A DNA stretch of 64,000 nt, taken from contig JAGXGH010000127.1 in the NCBI GenBank assembly GCA_024636835.1, positions 62,001 to 126,000 of the forward strand. The letters are read 5' to 3'. The first letter of the stretch is position 1; each line of letters opens with the position of its first letter. The notes under the pieces are model-generated. The model saw only the letters and a program-made list of their open reading frames with translations. It was not told the DNA's origin and ran no database searches. The stretch is from Verrucomicrobiales bacterium (GTDB lineage Bacteria; Verrucomicrobiota; Verrucomicrobiia; Verrucomicrobiales; SLCJ01). The position numbers and the translations under genes were made by a program. This document shows positions 46,550-55,229 of this stretch, piece by piece.

Positions 46550-47464
46550 ATGATGAAATCTCAACATTATCTCGCAGCCTTTGCTGGATTGGCACTCGCC
46601 TCAATTCCCCTCAACGCCGCATCACTGGTAACAGGAGCGTTCAGCAACAATTCGACGTCGTTGCAAACGCTCAGTGAAGGCGACATTGGCGATGAAGGCG
46701 GATCGATGATCACGCACTTCACTGTCGGGGCCGCTAATCTCAAAATCACCTCGCTCGGCATATTCCGTAGTAATTACAACGGTCAAAACTTTGACACCAA
46801 CAACCTTGCACCACTTACGACCGGTGCCGATTTCGGTTTCACCAGCGCTAACCCTCTACAGCTACGTCTCTACAAAGCCGACACGACCTCAACCGGAGGA
46901 TCAGGTGGAACCGAAGTCAGGGCGGAGACGTCAGCAGGTTTCATCGCTAACGCTGTTTTTGATGACACGTTCCTTGTTACAGGAGTTTCTGGTGTTGTCA
47001 CAGGCACCCTAGGATCAGCGTATGTCTATCAACAGGCTGCTCCTGATTTAGTTCTTGAAGCAGGTTCTACCTACATTATCACAAGCTACGGATGGTCACC
47101 AACCCCTTCTGCACAGATAAACACAGGAACTCAAGAGTTCACCTATGGACGTCGCTTAGTCGGCGCAACAGGCCAAAACGCGGCTGATGAGACTAACACG
47201 AGCTTGTTCACGATTGGATTTAGCACCTACACAGGCAACGCCGGTGACAGGGGGCCACTCGGCCTGACTTCAAAATGGTCGAATCTAGATAACGGCGGCG
47301 GCACACGTTGGGCTCATGCATCATTTACCGCCGAAACAACCTTACTCCCACCCACTGATCCTGGGAATGAACCTCCAGAGACTTCACCGATCCCGGAACC
47401 CTCTTCAGCACTTCTTTTATTGACCAGTCTTACCGCAATGCTTTTCCGCCGTCAGCGCGGATAG
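46550..47464 (+). CDS. PEP-CTERM protein, putative exosortase substrate
   Basis: A 304-residue secreted protein. The signal peptide (MMKSQHYLAAFAGLALASIP) ends near NAAS. The mature part is Thr/Ser/Gly/Asn-rich with beta-sandwich-like spacing and no catalytic motif. The C-terminus has a full PEP-CTERM signal: PIPEPSSA, a hydrophobic helix ALLLLTSLTAMLF, and the basic end RRQRG. The exosortase at 2471 should cleave it. Thr/Ser richness suits glycosylation, and it lies inside the glycan cluster. The start could be either of two adjacent Met codons. It has its own terminator. Confidence 0.9.
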   Translation: MMKSQHYLAAFAGLALASIPLNAASLVTGAFSNNSTSLQTLSEGDIGDEGGSMITHFTVGAANLKITSLGIFRSNYNGQNFDTNNLAPLTTGADFGFTSANPLQLRLYKADTTSTGGSGGTEVRAETSAGFIANAVFDDTFLVTGVSGVVTGTLGSAYVYQQAAPDLVLEAGSTYIITSYGWSPTPSAQINTGTQEFTYGRRLVGATGQNAADETNTSLFTIGFSTYTGNAGDRGPLGLTSKWSNLDNGGGTRWAHASFTAETTLLPPTDPGNEPPETSPIPEPSSALLLLTSLTAMLFRRQRG

Positions 47465-47498
47465 GACATAGAGTGTATAGACAATAAAAACTATCTTT

Positions 47499-47527
47499 AA
47501 AGCCGCTCCATTGGGAGCGGCTTTTTT
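47499..47527 (+). terminator. Rho-independent terminator after the PEP-CTERM gene
   Basis: An 11-bp perfect stem (47499-47509 with 47514-47524), 4-nt loop, and six T at 47522-47527. It separates the PEP-CTERM gene from the GT8 genes. Confidence 0.93.
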
Positions 47528-47553
47528 AACGTCAAAATTTAACCACACGTATC

Positions 47554-48687
47554 TTGCCCTCTACGGTAACAGATTCACATAGTGAAACATCGCCTGGTTG
47601 CTTCGTCTTGGCATGCGATTCGAGGTTTACCGTAGGATCTGCTGTCACAGCTCTGAGCGCCGCCATCTCATCCACAAGTAAGGAAAAACCACTCGATTTT
47701 CACGTTCTGGATTGCGACCAGACTAGGAATGCTTTTACCAGACTAGAACTCTGGCTTGCTCCATTCGCTCATTTAGTCAAGCTCCATAGGGTGTCGGTTC
47801 CCGAGAACACCCTCGAACATCTCAGACCCAAGCTCCGCGGTAGCCTTACGACGTATGCACGCCTACTGATACCGAACCTCATAGATAGCGATGATGTCGT
47901 CTACTTGGATTCGGATCTTCTTGTGCTTAAAGATCTTAACGAATTTCCAAAAGCCATCAAACGCGACACACTTCTAACCGCGATCTTGGATCCAGGCTAT
48001 CTCTGCCTGGGAAATGATCAGCCTTTGGGTCTCAACGCGGATTCCAGCCACAGTGAGAAATGGAAATCCTTGCCTTACTTTAATGCGGGAGTTCTTCGTT
48101 TCAGCCCCAAACAATGGAAGCACAAGCGAATCGGGGAACAAGCTCTAGAGTTGATTCGCAACACAAATTGTCAGGCTTGGGACCAGACGGCACTAAATCA
48201 TACCCTTGCAGGTGAAACCGGTGATATATCGTTTATAGACTCTTCATGGAATTTTCCTCGACAACTCTGGCGGGAAGGCCCTGCTACTACAGACCCCGCC
48301 ATATATCACTTTATTGGCGCTTCGAAACCATGGATCAAATTTCATCCAGAGCCCGGCTACCAACTATGGCACGCATTCTTAGAGACTTTCTTCTACAACG
48401 TTCACCCGAATCTTGAAGAAGAACAAAAACGCATTCGCTCAATCCGTCGCAATGCCATACAAAGAATTGCTGTAGCACCAATAATGACAACCTTACATAT
48501 GATTCGAGCTAGAATTGCACCCCCCAAAGAGCTTCGAAAAAGAAGTCTCGAAGCGGTCCAATTTTGGAAGCATATTTGGAAGAACGGAAAAACCGTACTC
48601 TATCCGTCACCTGTAATCAAGAAGTGGATAGTAAGGTGGCAGGAATCCACATCACAAGACATTTCAACGCCTTCTAAAGATCCGTAA
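47554..48687 (+). CDS. GT8-type glycosyltransferase, copy 1
   Basis: About 377 residues if it starts at the TTG at 47554; no in-frame ATG lies close, so the start is uncertain. It has the GT8 outline: FVLACDSRFTVGSAVTALSAA at the N-terminus, TYARLLIPNLI, the DxD motif VVYLDSDLLVLKDL, LPYFNAGVLRFSP, WDQTALNHTLAGE and the late HFIGASKPW. These retaining enzymes use UDP-sugars. The next gene is a paralogue. Its first ~20 bp follow the PEP-CTERM terminator, leaving little room for a promoter. Confidence 0.85.
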   Translation: MPSTVTDSHSETSPGCFVLACDSRFTVGSAVTALSAAISSTSKEKPLDFHVLDCDQTRNAFTRLELWLAPFAHLVKLHRVSVPENTLEHLRPKLRGSLTTYARLLIPNLIDSDDVVYLDSDLLVLKDLNEFPKAIKRDTLLTAILDPGYLCLGNDQPLGLNADSSHSEKWKSLPYFNAGVLRFSPKQWKHKRIGEQALELIRNTNCQAWDQTALNHTLAGETGDISFIDSSWNFPRQLWREGPATTDPAIYHFIGASKPWIKFHPEPGYQLWHAFLETFFYNVHPNLEEEQKRIRSIRRNAIQRIAVAPIMTTLHMIRARIAPPKELRKRSLEAVQFWKHIWKNGKTVLYPSPVIKKWIVRWQESTSQDISTPSKDP

Positions 48688-48693
48688 ATCACC

Positions 48694-49722
48694 GTGCCGT
48701 CCTGCCCTAAAGTCTTCACCTCTCTCGACGGCGGTTATGCACCAGGCACGATCGTCACACTGCTTAGCGCTGCAGCATCCCTCGATCCAGCATACCGACC
48801 GCTCGATGCCTACGTGCTGGATGCCTCTCCAACGGATGCACAATTCAAAACCGTATCAGAAGCACTGGAAAGCTACCCTTTGCTTCTAAATATCACACGA
48901 CTGATATCCGATACCAGTGAATTCGAGCACCTTCCATCGCTATACAACTCGCACGCAACTTACAGCAGATTTCAAATCCCAGAACTTATCGACTGCGATG
49001 ATGCCGTATACATGGATTCCGATTTCCTTTGCCTCAAGGATCTGTCATCTTTGCCCCCTATGCCTGCTGGTTACCTCGCTCAGGCGGCAATCAACCATAC
49101 TCCTGCGACTAGCCATGAACAATTTGCCAAGCTATCGCCTGATTTATCGAATTTGACAGGACCTTACTACAACGCTGGCTTCATCAGATTCTCGCCCAAG
49201 TCATGGCTTACAAACGACATCAAAAAATCCTGTCTTGATGCAATCATCCGCTACAACCTTCCACAGCACGATCAGTCAGCACTAAATGCCGTCCTCAATG
49301 GAAGAATCTCGCCACTAGAACAATCATGGAATTTTCAGCGACCATTCTGGAGCAAGCTTCCTTTGGACCTAACACCGCGGAATTATCATTTCGACATGAA
49401 AAAACCTTGGAACGAGTATGGCGTAGAAGGCGCATTCCAACTTTGGTATTCGTTCGCATCGTTTATCAGCGGCCTTGAATCTATCACCTCAGACACCTCG
49501 TTACAGGCGTCCAGACGTCAAGACAAGACGAACAGGCTCATGGCACCATACAAAGCCAAACTCTTCACTTTCCTTGCTGGAATCAGTAAAGCTCATCATG
49601 CTGAAATGCGGCGAAAGGGAGCATCCCACTGGGCGGAGGTAGCGATGCGAACAAAGATACACCGCCATAATCGTAAATTTCTTAAATTATGGAGAACAAC
49701 TTTTGAAAACCTTATCAGCTAA
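48694..49722 (+). CDS. GT8-type glycosyltransferase, copy 2
   Basis: A 342-residue protein starting at GTG, 6 bp after copy 1. Shared GT8 landmarks are TSLDGGYAPGTIVTLLSAA, TYSRFQIPELI, AVYMDSDFLCLKDL, GPYYNAGFIRFSP, HDQSALNAVLNG, SWNFQRPFW and HFDMKKPW. It is a tandem duplicate that has diverged strongly from copy 1, so the two probably add different sugars or act at different positions. Confidence 0.86.
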   Translation: MPSCPKVFTSLDGGYAPGTIVTLLSAAASLDPAYRPLDAYVLDASPTDAQFKTVSEALESYPLLLNITRLISDTSEFEHLPSLYNSHATYSRFQIPELIDCDDAVYMDSDFLCLKDLSSLPPMPAGYLAQAAINHTPATSHEQFAKLSPDLSNLTGPYYNAGFIRFSPKSWLTNDIKKSCLDAIIRYNLPQHDQSALNAVLNGRISPLEQSWNFQRPFWSKLPLDLTPRNYHFDMKKPWNEYGVEGAFQLWYSFASFISGLESITSDTSLQASRRQDKTNRLMAPYKAKLFTFLAGISKAHHAEMRRKGASHWAEVAMRTKIHRHNRKFLKLWRTTFENLIS

Positions 49723-49731
49723 TTTCAATCA

Positions 49732-50646
49732 GTGAAACCAGATTTTCTTTGTATCGGAGCACAAAAGGCAGGAACCACTTGGCTCTACACCATGCTGCAA
49801 CAGCATCCGGAATTCGACCTTCCTCCCATTAAGGAGATCCACTACTTTGATCGAAGTAGTCGCTACACTTCACCTAGTCATTTAAATTCTAAAAGTCGGC
49901 TACGCCGATTTAGAAAACCTGGCTACCTGCTCTCCACCTTGGATGAAGTTTGGCAATGCATTGCCGATGGTGAATTCTTAGATGCTCTCTGGAAAATGAA
50001 ATATCGGTGTGGTCGATACAACGATGCTTGGTATCTGAGCCTTTTTCGTCAAAAAGGCGGGATTACAGGCGACATCACACCTGCATATTCCATGCTGGAA
50101 CCCAAGGATATTGAGGCGATGGCGACCCTAATGCCTGACATTAAGATCATCTTTCTCATCCGTAACCCCATAGAACGAGCCTGGTCCATGTTCCGATTCC
50201 TGACCCAATTTGACCCAGAACGCGATTTACAAGACCTAGATGGCTTCATGACGTTCATAGATTCACCATTACAATCGATGCGGTCAAATTACATTCAAAC
50301 CATCGATAGATATCTTTGCCACTTTCCGCGAGAGAGTGTTCTCATTGGATTCTACGATGCCATCGCCGATCAACCGGTTGCATTACTCCGGGAAATACTA
50401 AGCCACATCGGCTCAAAAAACCTTAATCACCCCCTAGATTTTGAGCTCGTGATCAACAAATCCCCAACGGCTCCCATGCCCCACCAATACCAATCATTCC
50501 TTAAGCATCATTTTAAAACACAGATCACGGAACTGTCATACCGTTACGGAAGCTACGCAGGTCTCTGGCTTGGTGAAACACTGCCTCATTCGGAGAAATT
50601 ACCAGAAGGCTTGCAATCTTCCCTTCATCCAACCTTCCATCCATGA
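49732..50646 (+). CDS. Sulfotransferase (PAPS-dependent)
   Basis: A 304-residue protein starting at GTG. The phosphosulfate loop FLCIGAQKAGTTWLYTML is at residues 5-22, and IKIIFLIRNPIERAWSMF near residue 140 is the 3'-phosphate motif. PPIKEIHYFD after the first loop is typical of this sulfotransferase family. It resembles the protein at 23478. It is the last + strand gene of the cluster and is convergent with the export operon; no clear terminator was seen in the 63-bp gap. Confidence 0.9.
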   Translation: MKPDFLCIGAQKAGTTWLYTMLQQHPEFDLPPIKEIHYFDRSSRYTSPSHLNSKSRLRRFRKPGYLLSTLDEVWQCIADGEFLDALWKMKYRCGRYNDAWYLSLFRQKGGITGDITPAYSMLEPKDIEAMATLMPDIKIIFLIRNPIERAWSMFRFLTQFDPERDLQDLDGFMTFIDSPLQSMRSNYIQTIDRYLCHFPRESVLIGFYDAIADQPVALLREILSHIGSKNLNHPLDFELVINKSPTAPMPHQYQSFLKHHFKTQITELSYRYGSYAGLWLGETLPHSEKLPEGLQSSLHPTFHP

Positions 50647-50709
50647 TCGGATAAAACGCGGATTAAATAAGGTGAGCCATTGATTGATATGCACGAAATT
50701 TCAAACCCA

Positions 50710-52182
50710 TTAAACCACTTTCCGACTCTCTTTTGTCTCTTTTGTCTCTTTTCTCTCGCGTGAATATTCAAGCGAAGCTGACAACCAATGCCACTCCGTA
50801 TCGCCTCGTTGAAACTTCACGCCTCCACAGACCACAGTGCGCACTGTTTCCAAGAGAATAGCGAAATCGATGAATTGATTCATATGCTTTAAGTAGTACA
50901 GATCATACTCGAGCTTATGCCTCGAATCTTGGATACTCGCGCCGTAGGGATACGAGACCTGCGCCCAACCGGTTAGCCCAGGTTGGGCAAAGTGACGTTC
51001 TTCATAATAGGGTATAACCTCAGAGAGACGAGCTACAAATTCGGGACGCTCAGGGCGTGGACCAACCAAAGACATCTCTCCCTTCCACACATTCCAAAGT
51101 TGTGGGATTTCATCAATTCTGTAGCGTCGCAGAAATTTGCCTGCAACGGTCTGACGCGGATCGTCCTTTCCTGACGACCAAACCGCCCCAGACGATTCAG
51201 CATCCTCACGCATTGAACGTAGCTTATACACCTTGAACAGACGGCCAAACTGCCCCACACGCTCCTGTACATAAAATATTGATCCCGGCATTGTCGTAAC
51301 GATCAAAAGAATACCCAACAGAAGGAGTGGGGAGAGTATGATTGCCAGCAGTGAACTCAAGACAAGATCCGTTAACCGTTTTGTCTTGCGCACGTACGAT
51401 GTTTGCGGAGCAGAACAAGCTCGCATTAACCAGGAGGCATTCACTAATTCAATCGGGATGAATTGGTAGAACTCCTCACAAAAGGATCCCATCGTGGAAA
51501 CTTCAATCCCTTGATAACGTAATCTCCTCCACTTAGAATGGCTCTCCTCCGATGCAATAAACTCGTCGGAACAAACGACTCTGGTAATCTTCTCGTTCGC
51601 TACAATTTCTTCGAGATTGTCGATTCCGCCAATTCTTATTAGCTCATCACCAAGTTTTATCGACTCAGGACACACAACACCAATCAAGCGAAAATCTCTT
51701 TTCGACAAGGAATCGAAAAAGCGAAGTAGCGCTAAATCATCTATCTTGGTAACCAGGAAGACAATGCGTTCTCGTGCTGATCCCAAATAATAACGCTGGC
51801 TGGCACGGTGGGCAGTCAGGCCCAGAAGGAGAATAGGAAGCGCACCGGCAAAAACCCCTCGTCCAATTCTTCCCGAATAATTCACATACCCTGCCAGAAG
51901 CACGGCCAGAAGCCCCATCACAATGGCAAATAGCAACCTACTGAAGTCACGAACCCTGCTTTTTGCTTGTGGGCGAGTTGAATAAAGCCCAAAAACATAG
52001 CTGCTCGAACCAAACGCCAGCACTCCACATAGTATACTGGGAACCATGTGTTGGAATGGCCCGACCTCTCCGAATCGGACATATGTCGCAAGCAAAAAAC
52101 TCACGAAAAAAATCACAGCATCCACTAAATACGCATAAAAAAGCGTAGCTAGAGTTCGAGAAGTGTGACTTGGAGGGGTCAT
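50710..52182 (-). CDS. Initiating undecaprenyl-phosphate sugar-1-phosphate transferase
   Basis: A 490-residue polyprenyl glycosylphosphotransferase. Four to five N-terminal membrane segments and a CoA-binding-like domain (to about residue 250) precede the catalytic C-terminal domain, with KRLTDLVLSSLLAIILSPLL, YKLRSMREDAE, FLRRYRIDEIPQLWNV, MSLVGPRPERPEF and PGLTGWAQV. It starts repeat-unit assembly on the lipid carrier. The C-terminus ends in a repetitive tail encoded by 9-bp DNA repeats. It is the last gene of the - strand export operon. Confidence 0.94.
   Translation of the reverse strand: MTPPSHTSRTLATLFYAYLVDAVIFFVSFLLATYVRFGEVGPFQHMVPSILCGVLAFGSSSYVFGLYSTRPQAKSRVRDFSRLLFAIVMGLLAVLLAGYVNYSGRIGRGVFAGALPILLLGLTAHRASQRYYLGSARERIVFLVTKIDDLALLRFFDSLSKRDFRLIGVVCPESIKLGDELIRIGGIDNLEEIVANEKITRVVCSDEFIASEESHSKWRRLRYQGIEVSTMGSFCEEFYQFIPIELVNASWLMRACSAPQTSYVRKTKRLTDLVLSSLLAIILSPLLLLGILLIVTTMPGSIFYVQERVGQFGRLFKVYKLRSMREDAESSGAVWSSGKDDPRQTVAGKFLRRYRIDEIPQLWNVWKGEMSLVGPRPERPEFVARLSEVIPYYEERHFAQPGLTGWAQVSYPYGASIQDSRHKLEYDLYYLKHMNQFIDFAILLETVRTVVCGGVKFQRGDTEWHWLSASLEYSRERKETKETKESRKVV
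50725..50757. repeat. 9-bp tandem repeat in the 3' end of the transferase gene
   Basis: On the + strand the unit TCTCTTTTG is repeated about three times with a decayed end. On the coding strand it encodes a KET-KET-KES run just before the stop. Because 9 is a multiple of 3, slippage would change tail length but not frame. Confidence 0.75.
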
Positions 52183-52214
52183 TAATGTTTGTTATGGAAA
52201 CGCTCAATCAAAAC

Positions 52215-54407
52215 CTACGAACTTGCCATTTGGTAGTCGATGTAAGGCGAGTAATAGTCGTAATCATACATGTTCGACCACTTGCTCAAGTCAACCGCGT
52301 TGAGAACAAAGCCGTAGAACGGGGTTTCATAAGCAGCTAAAATACGACAGGCTTCATAAATATCCTTTTTCGAAGTCTTTTCGGCTTTCGACACAAGAAC
52401 ATAACCGTCGCAGTTTTTTTGCAAGAAAGCAGTTTCGCTGAGCCCGAGAACCGGTGGACAATCGAATATAATCCGCTTGTATTTCGTCCGCCATTGCCGA
52501 ACGAGCGATGCGAAATAGTCACCATTGAGCTTTTCTGTGGCACCTAGCAGGATTTTACCGCGCGGGATTACATCAAAATCCACAGAGCTATCCTCCGGCA
52601 TCTCAAAATCCAGTCCTTCGCCTAATATTTGAGACAACCCAAGTCTCCCTTCACAACCGACCACGGCGTGAACCCGCCCACGACGAAGGTCACAGTCAAC
52701 GAGTAAGGTCTTCTCACCCATCGCATTGAACGCCCATGCAAGGTTGGCTGCAAGTGTCGTTTTTCCTTCAGAGGGACGTGCACTCGTGATCATTACCACA
52801 GAGGATTGCTGGTTCTCAGGTAACTGTAGTATAATACCTGAACGAATCATTCTGAAACATTCCAATAAGCCATTTGGCAGTGTGGAGCCAGTAGACGGCT
52901 CACGATTGACTTGCTCGAGAACTGATGGGTCTGTAATAGGTACCACACCAAGACCACGCACACCAAGCATGGATTCCAGATCCTCCATCCGTCGTACGGA
53001 GGTGTTCAGTTTGAGCAATAAAAATGGCAGACCGAAAGCCAATCCCAATCCTAGGCCGGTCCCCATGATTGCCAAGGATTTCTTGTTGGGGGAAACTGGC
53101 ACTTCATTTTTTAAAGCCGTAATACCCAAGGGTTCCAACTCCGTGTCGAGCCGTGAATTACCAAGGCTCAATACGTTAACATCCTCCCATAATTTATCAT
53201 ATGCACTACTCCAAGCAGTTTTTGCTTGCTCTATGAGTTCGTAGTCCAATAGTTTAGCGTCGAATTCTGAGTTTGCTTCGTAGTATTTCGGCATCTTCGC
53301 CTTCATCTCTGCCAACCTGGTTCTCGCAGTCTGGAGTTCCACATCAAGCTTGCTCTCAGCGACTTCCAACTCATAATCAAGTTTACGCTTGGCCTCATCC
53401 ATCCGTCTGCGCAATTCCTGCATAATTGGATGTTCAGCCAAATAGGTACCGCCAGCCACTTCATATTCTTGCTCCAACTCGCGGTAATTCTTCTCCGTTT
53501 CGCGCCAAGATGAAAGTCCCTCAACCATATTTGGCTCCACTATAATCGTTGGTCCAGTTGGTCTTTGAGGCGTTGTATTTACGGCCGTCTTTTTATTACC
53601 TCCCATGACCACTCGTCCAATTTGATCTGATGAGCGACTCTCATTATTGGCCAACACAGACTCAAGAAGTGATAATTTCTCAATGTCACTAGCTTCCGGA
53701 CCCATTCTCTCAAGTGCATCCTTTAAATTCTGAAGCTCTTCTATACGATAAACCGTTCTAGTAATATCTACAGGCACCGTACTCAATTGATCCAACTGCA
53801 CCTTGGTTTGGGCTATGTCGGTATTTTTTTGATATTCGAGTCGCTCCTTAAGATATTTGTCAATATTTCCCCTTACTTCATCAAGTTCAGTGAGATAGCG
53901 CTTCAAGGCTTTTTCACGGTAATCCTGCCGCTGCTCCAGTCGCCATTTATCATAGGTAGCCACGAGAGCATCAGGATATTTCGTCACCACGGAAGGATCG
54001 TAACTGAAAACTTCGATCTGAAGGTGATTGGAGTCCAAAACCTGATAGTTCACCGAAGGAATCACACTATTCCTTAGGTCCTCCCAACTGTCTTCAGGAC
54101 CAACCACATCCATCTCCCTGCCAATTTCAAGTGACATATTCCTTGACCCTAATTGAGCCAAAAGATAACGCATTTTTCTAAAGCCTGACTCACTCCTCTC
54201 CCCTGATGCGATCGCCCCTGTGTTAATATATCCAGCAATTCTTAATGTAGAGCGAGACATATAGACCCCCTTCTTAAACACAAAGGCTGAAAGCCCTGCG
54301 AGAATACCTACACAAAACAGAAGCAGCATGAGCCGCAGATACTTTTCGTATCCCAGCACAAGAGAAAATACTGTCGTCCAATCGAAGCCTTTCCGCCCTA
54401 TAGTCAT
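52215..54407 (-). CDS. Wzz-type chain-length regulator fused to BY-kinase
   Basis: A 730-residue polysaccharide co-polymerase. An N-terminal membrane segment (about 25-45), a long periplasmic part with coiled coils (about 150-430), a second membrane segment (about 445-470), then a cytoplasmic tyrosine kinase: Walker A SARPSEGKTTLAANLAWAF near residue 540, Walker A' LLVDCDLRRGR, and IIFDCPPVLG. The C-terminal tail has a Tyr cluster (YDYDYYSPYIDY) for autophosphorylation. It sets chain length in Wzy-type systems. The spacing to the transferase is 32 bp. Confidence 0.94.
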   Translation of the reverse strand: MTIGRKGFDWTTVFSLVLGYEKYLRLMLLLFCVGILAGLSAFVFKKGVYMSRSTLRIAGYINTGAIASGERSESGFRKMRYLLAQLGSRNMSLEIGREMDVVGPEDSWEDLRNSVIPSVNYQVLDSNHLQIEVFSYDPSVVTKYPDALVATYDKWRLEQRQDYREKALKRYLTELDEVRGNIDKYLKERLEYQKNTDIAQTKVQLDQLSTVPVDITRTVYRIEELQNLKDALERMGPEASDIEKLSLLESVLANNESRSSDQIGRVVMGGNKKTAVNTTPQRPTGPTIIVEPNMVEGLSSWRETEKNYRELEQEYEVAGGTYLAEHPIMQELRRRMDEAKRKLDYELEVAESKLDVELQTARTRLAEMKAKMPKYYEANSEFDAKLLDYELIEQAKTAWSSAYDKLWEDVNVLSLGNSRLDTELEPLGITALKNEVPVSPNKKSLAIMGTGLGLGLAFGLPFLLLKLNTSVRRMEDLESMLGVRGLGVVPITDPSVLEQVNREPSTGSTLPNGLLECFRMIRSGIILQLPENQQSSVVMITSARPSEGKTTLAANLAWAFNAMGEKTLLVDCDLRRGRVHAVVGCEGRLGLSQILGEGLDFEMPEDSSVDFDVIPRGKILLGATEKLNGDYFASLVRQWRTKYKRIIFDCPPVLGLSETAFLQKNCDGYVLVSKAEKTSKKDIYEACRILAAYETPFYGFVLNAVDLSKWSNMYDYDYYSPYIDYQMASS

Positions 54408-54446
54408 TTTGTTAATTAGTTAGAATTCACTTCAAATTGCCGCAGA

Positions 54447-55145
54447 TCAGAATCCAAAGATCTTCTCACCAACGTCTATCACATCATAGTTTCCGATGGG
54501 AACATCGGGAATTTCACCTTCTTCTATGAGGTCTAGACGAACTGGTATGAGATGTAATCGACCTGAGGCATCTTTGCGACGAATAGTTACTTTCGAGGGT
54601 TTGGAAAACTCAGCTAGTCCTCCAGCTGAAAGAATGGCGCGGTAAACCCCGGGATTCTCACCATTATATACGGGAATTTTATGTAGCCCGGGGCGAGATA
54701 TCCGACCCGTCAGGAGCACGGTAATCACCCCTTGCTGTTCATTGCCAGCTATTCCGGTTCCCCCACTTTCCGGCGCAGATCCAGGCCAACGCTCTACCAT
54801 GACAGTCGCCTCGATCAGTTGGTTCTTTTCTAAGAGAGCCTTCATCTTGGCCTCAACCGATGATCTACTCATACCTCCGATTTGAACCCTACCAAAGCGC
54901 GGCATGATCACATACCCTCCCGGACGAATTAAATAACGTCCGTTAAGGGCTTTGTCCTGATCCACGATAAGTTCCATCTGATCACCTGGCGCAAAGACAT
55001 CACGATTGTCTGCACCGCTCGGTGTAGTGGGTTGATTGATTGGTGCCGGCGGAGGAAAATCAGAAGGATCAACCTTGTTCTGGCACGCTGTCACTGCAGT
55101 GACAAGCAAAACCATCCCAGCCATACGGGAGTTAGCCATAAACAT
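54447..55145 (-). CDS. Short OPX (Wza-like) polysaccharide export lipoprotein
   Basis: From the ATG at 55145 the product is 232 residues; the frame extends to a TTG at 55151. A lipoprotein signal ends in TAVTAC. A polysaccharide-export domain follows (FAPGDQMELIVDQD near residue 52; GRYLIRPGGYVIMPRFGRV), then one SLBB-type domain (VLLTGRISRPGLHKIP near 145). It ends at IDVGEKIFGF with no room for the C-terminal membrane helix of E. coli Wza. It therefore probably needs a separate outer-membrane channel; the beta-barrel two genes upstream is a candidate. Confidence 0.9.
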   Translation of the reverse strand: MFMANSRMAGMVLLVTAVTACQNKVDPSDFPPPAPINQPTTPSGADNRDVFAPGDQMELIVDQDKALNGRYLIRPGGYVIMPRFGRVQIGGMSRSSVEAKMKALLEKNQLIEATVMVERWPGSAPESGGTGIAGNEQQGVITVLLTGRISRPGLHKIPVYNGENPGVYRAILSAGGLAEFSKPSKVTIRRKDASGRLHLIPVRLDLIEEGEIPDVPIGNYDVIDVGEKIFGF

Positions 55146-55229
55146 AGTCAATTAAGTCGCTAAAAATGGGATGACCCGTCGCTTTACCAACGGGTCATCA
55201 ATAATTCCTTTCACATTCAAAGCGGCCAG

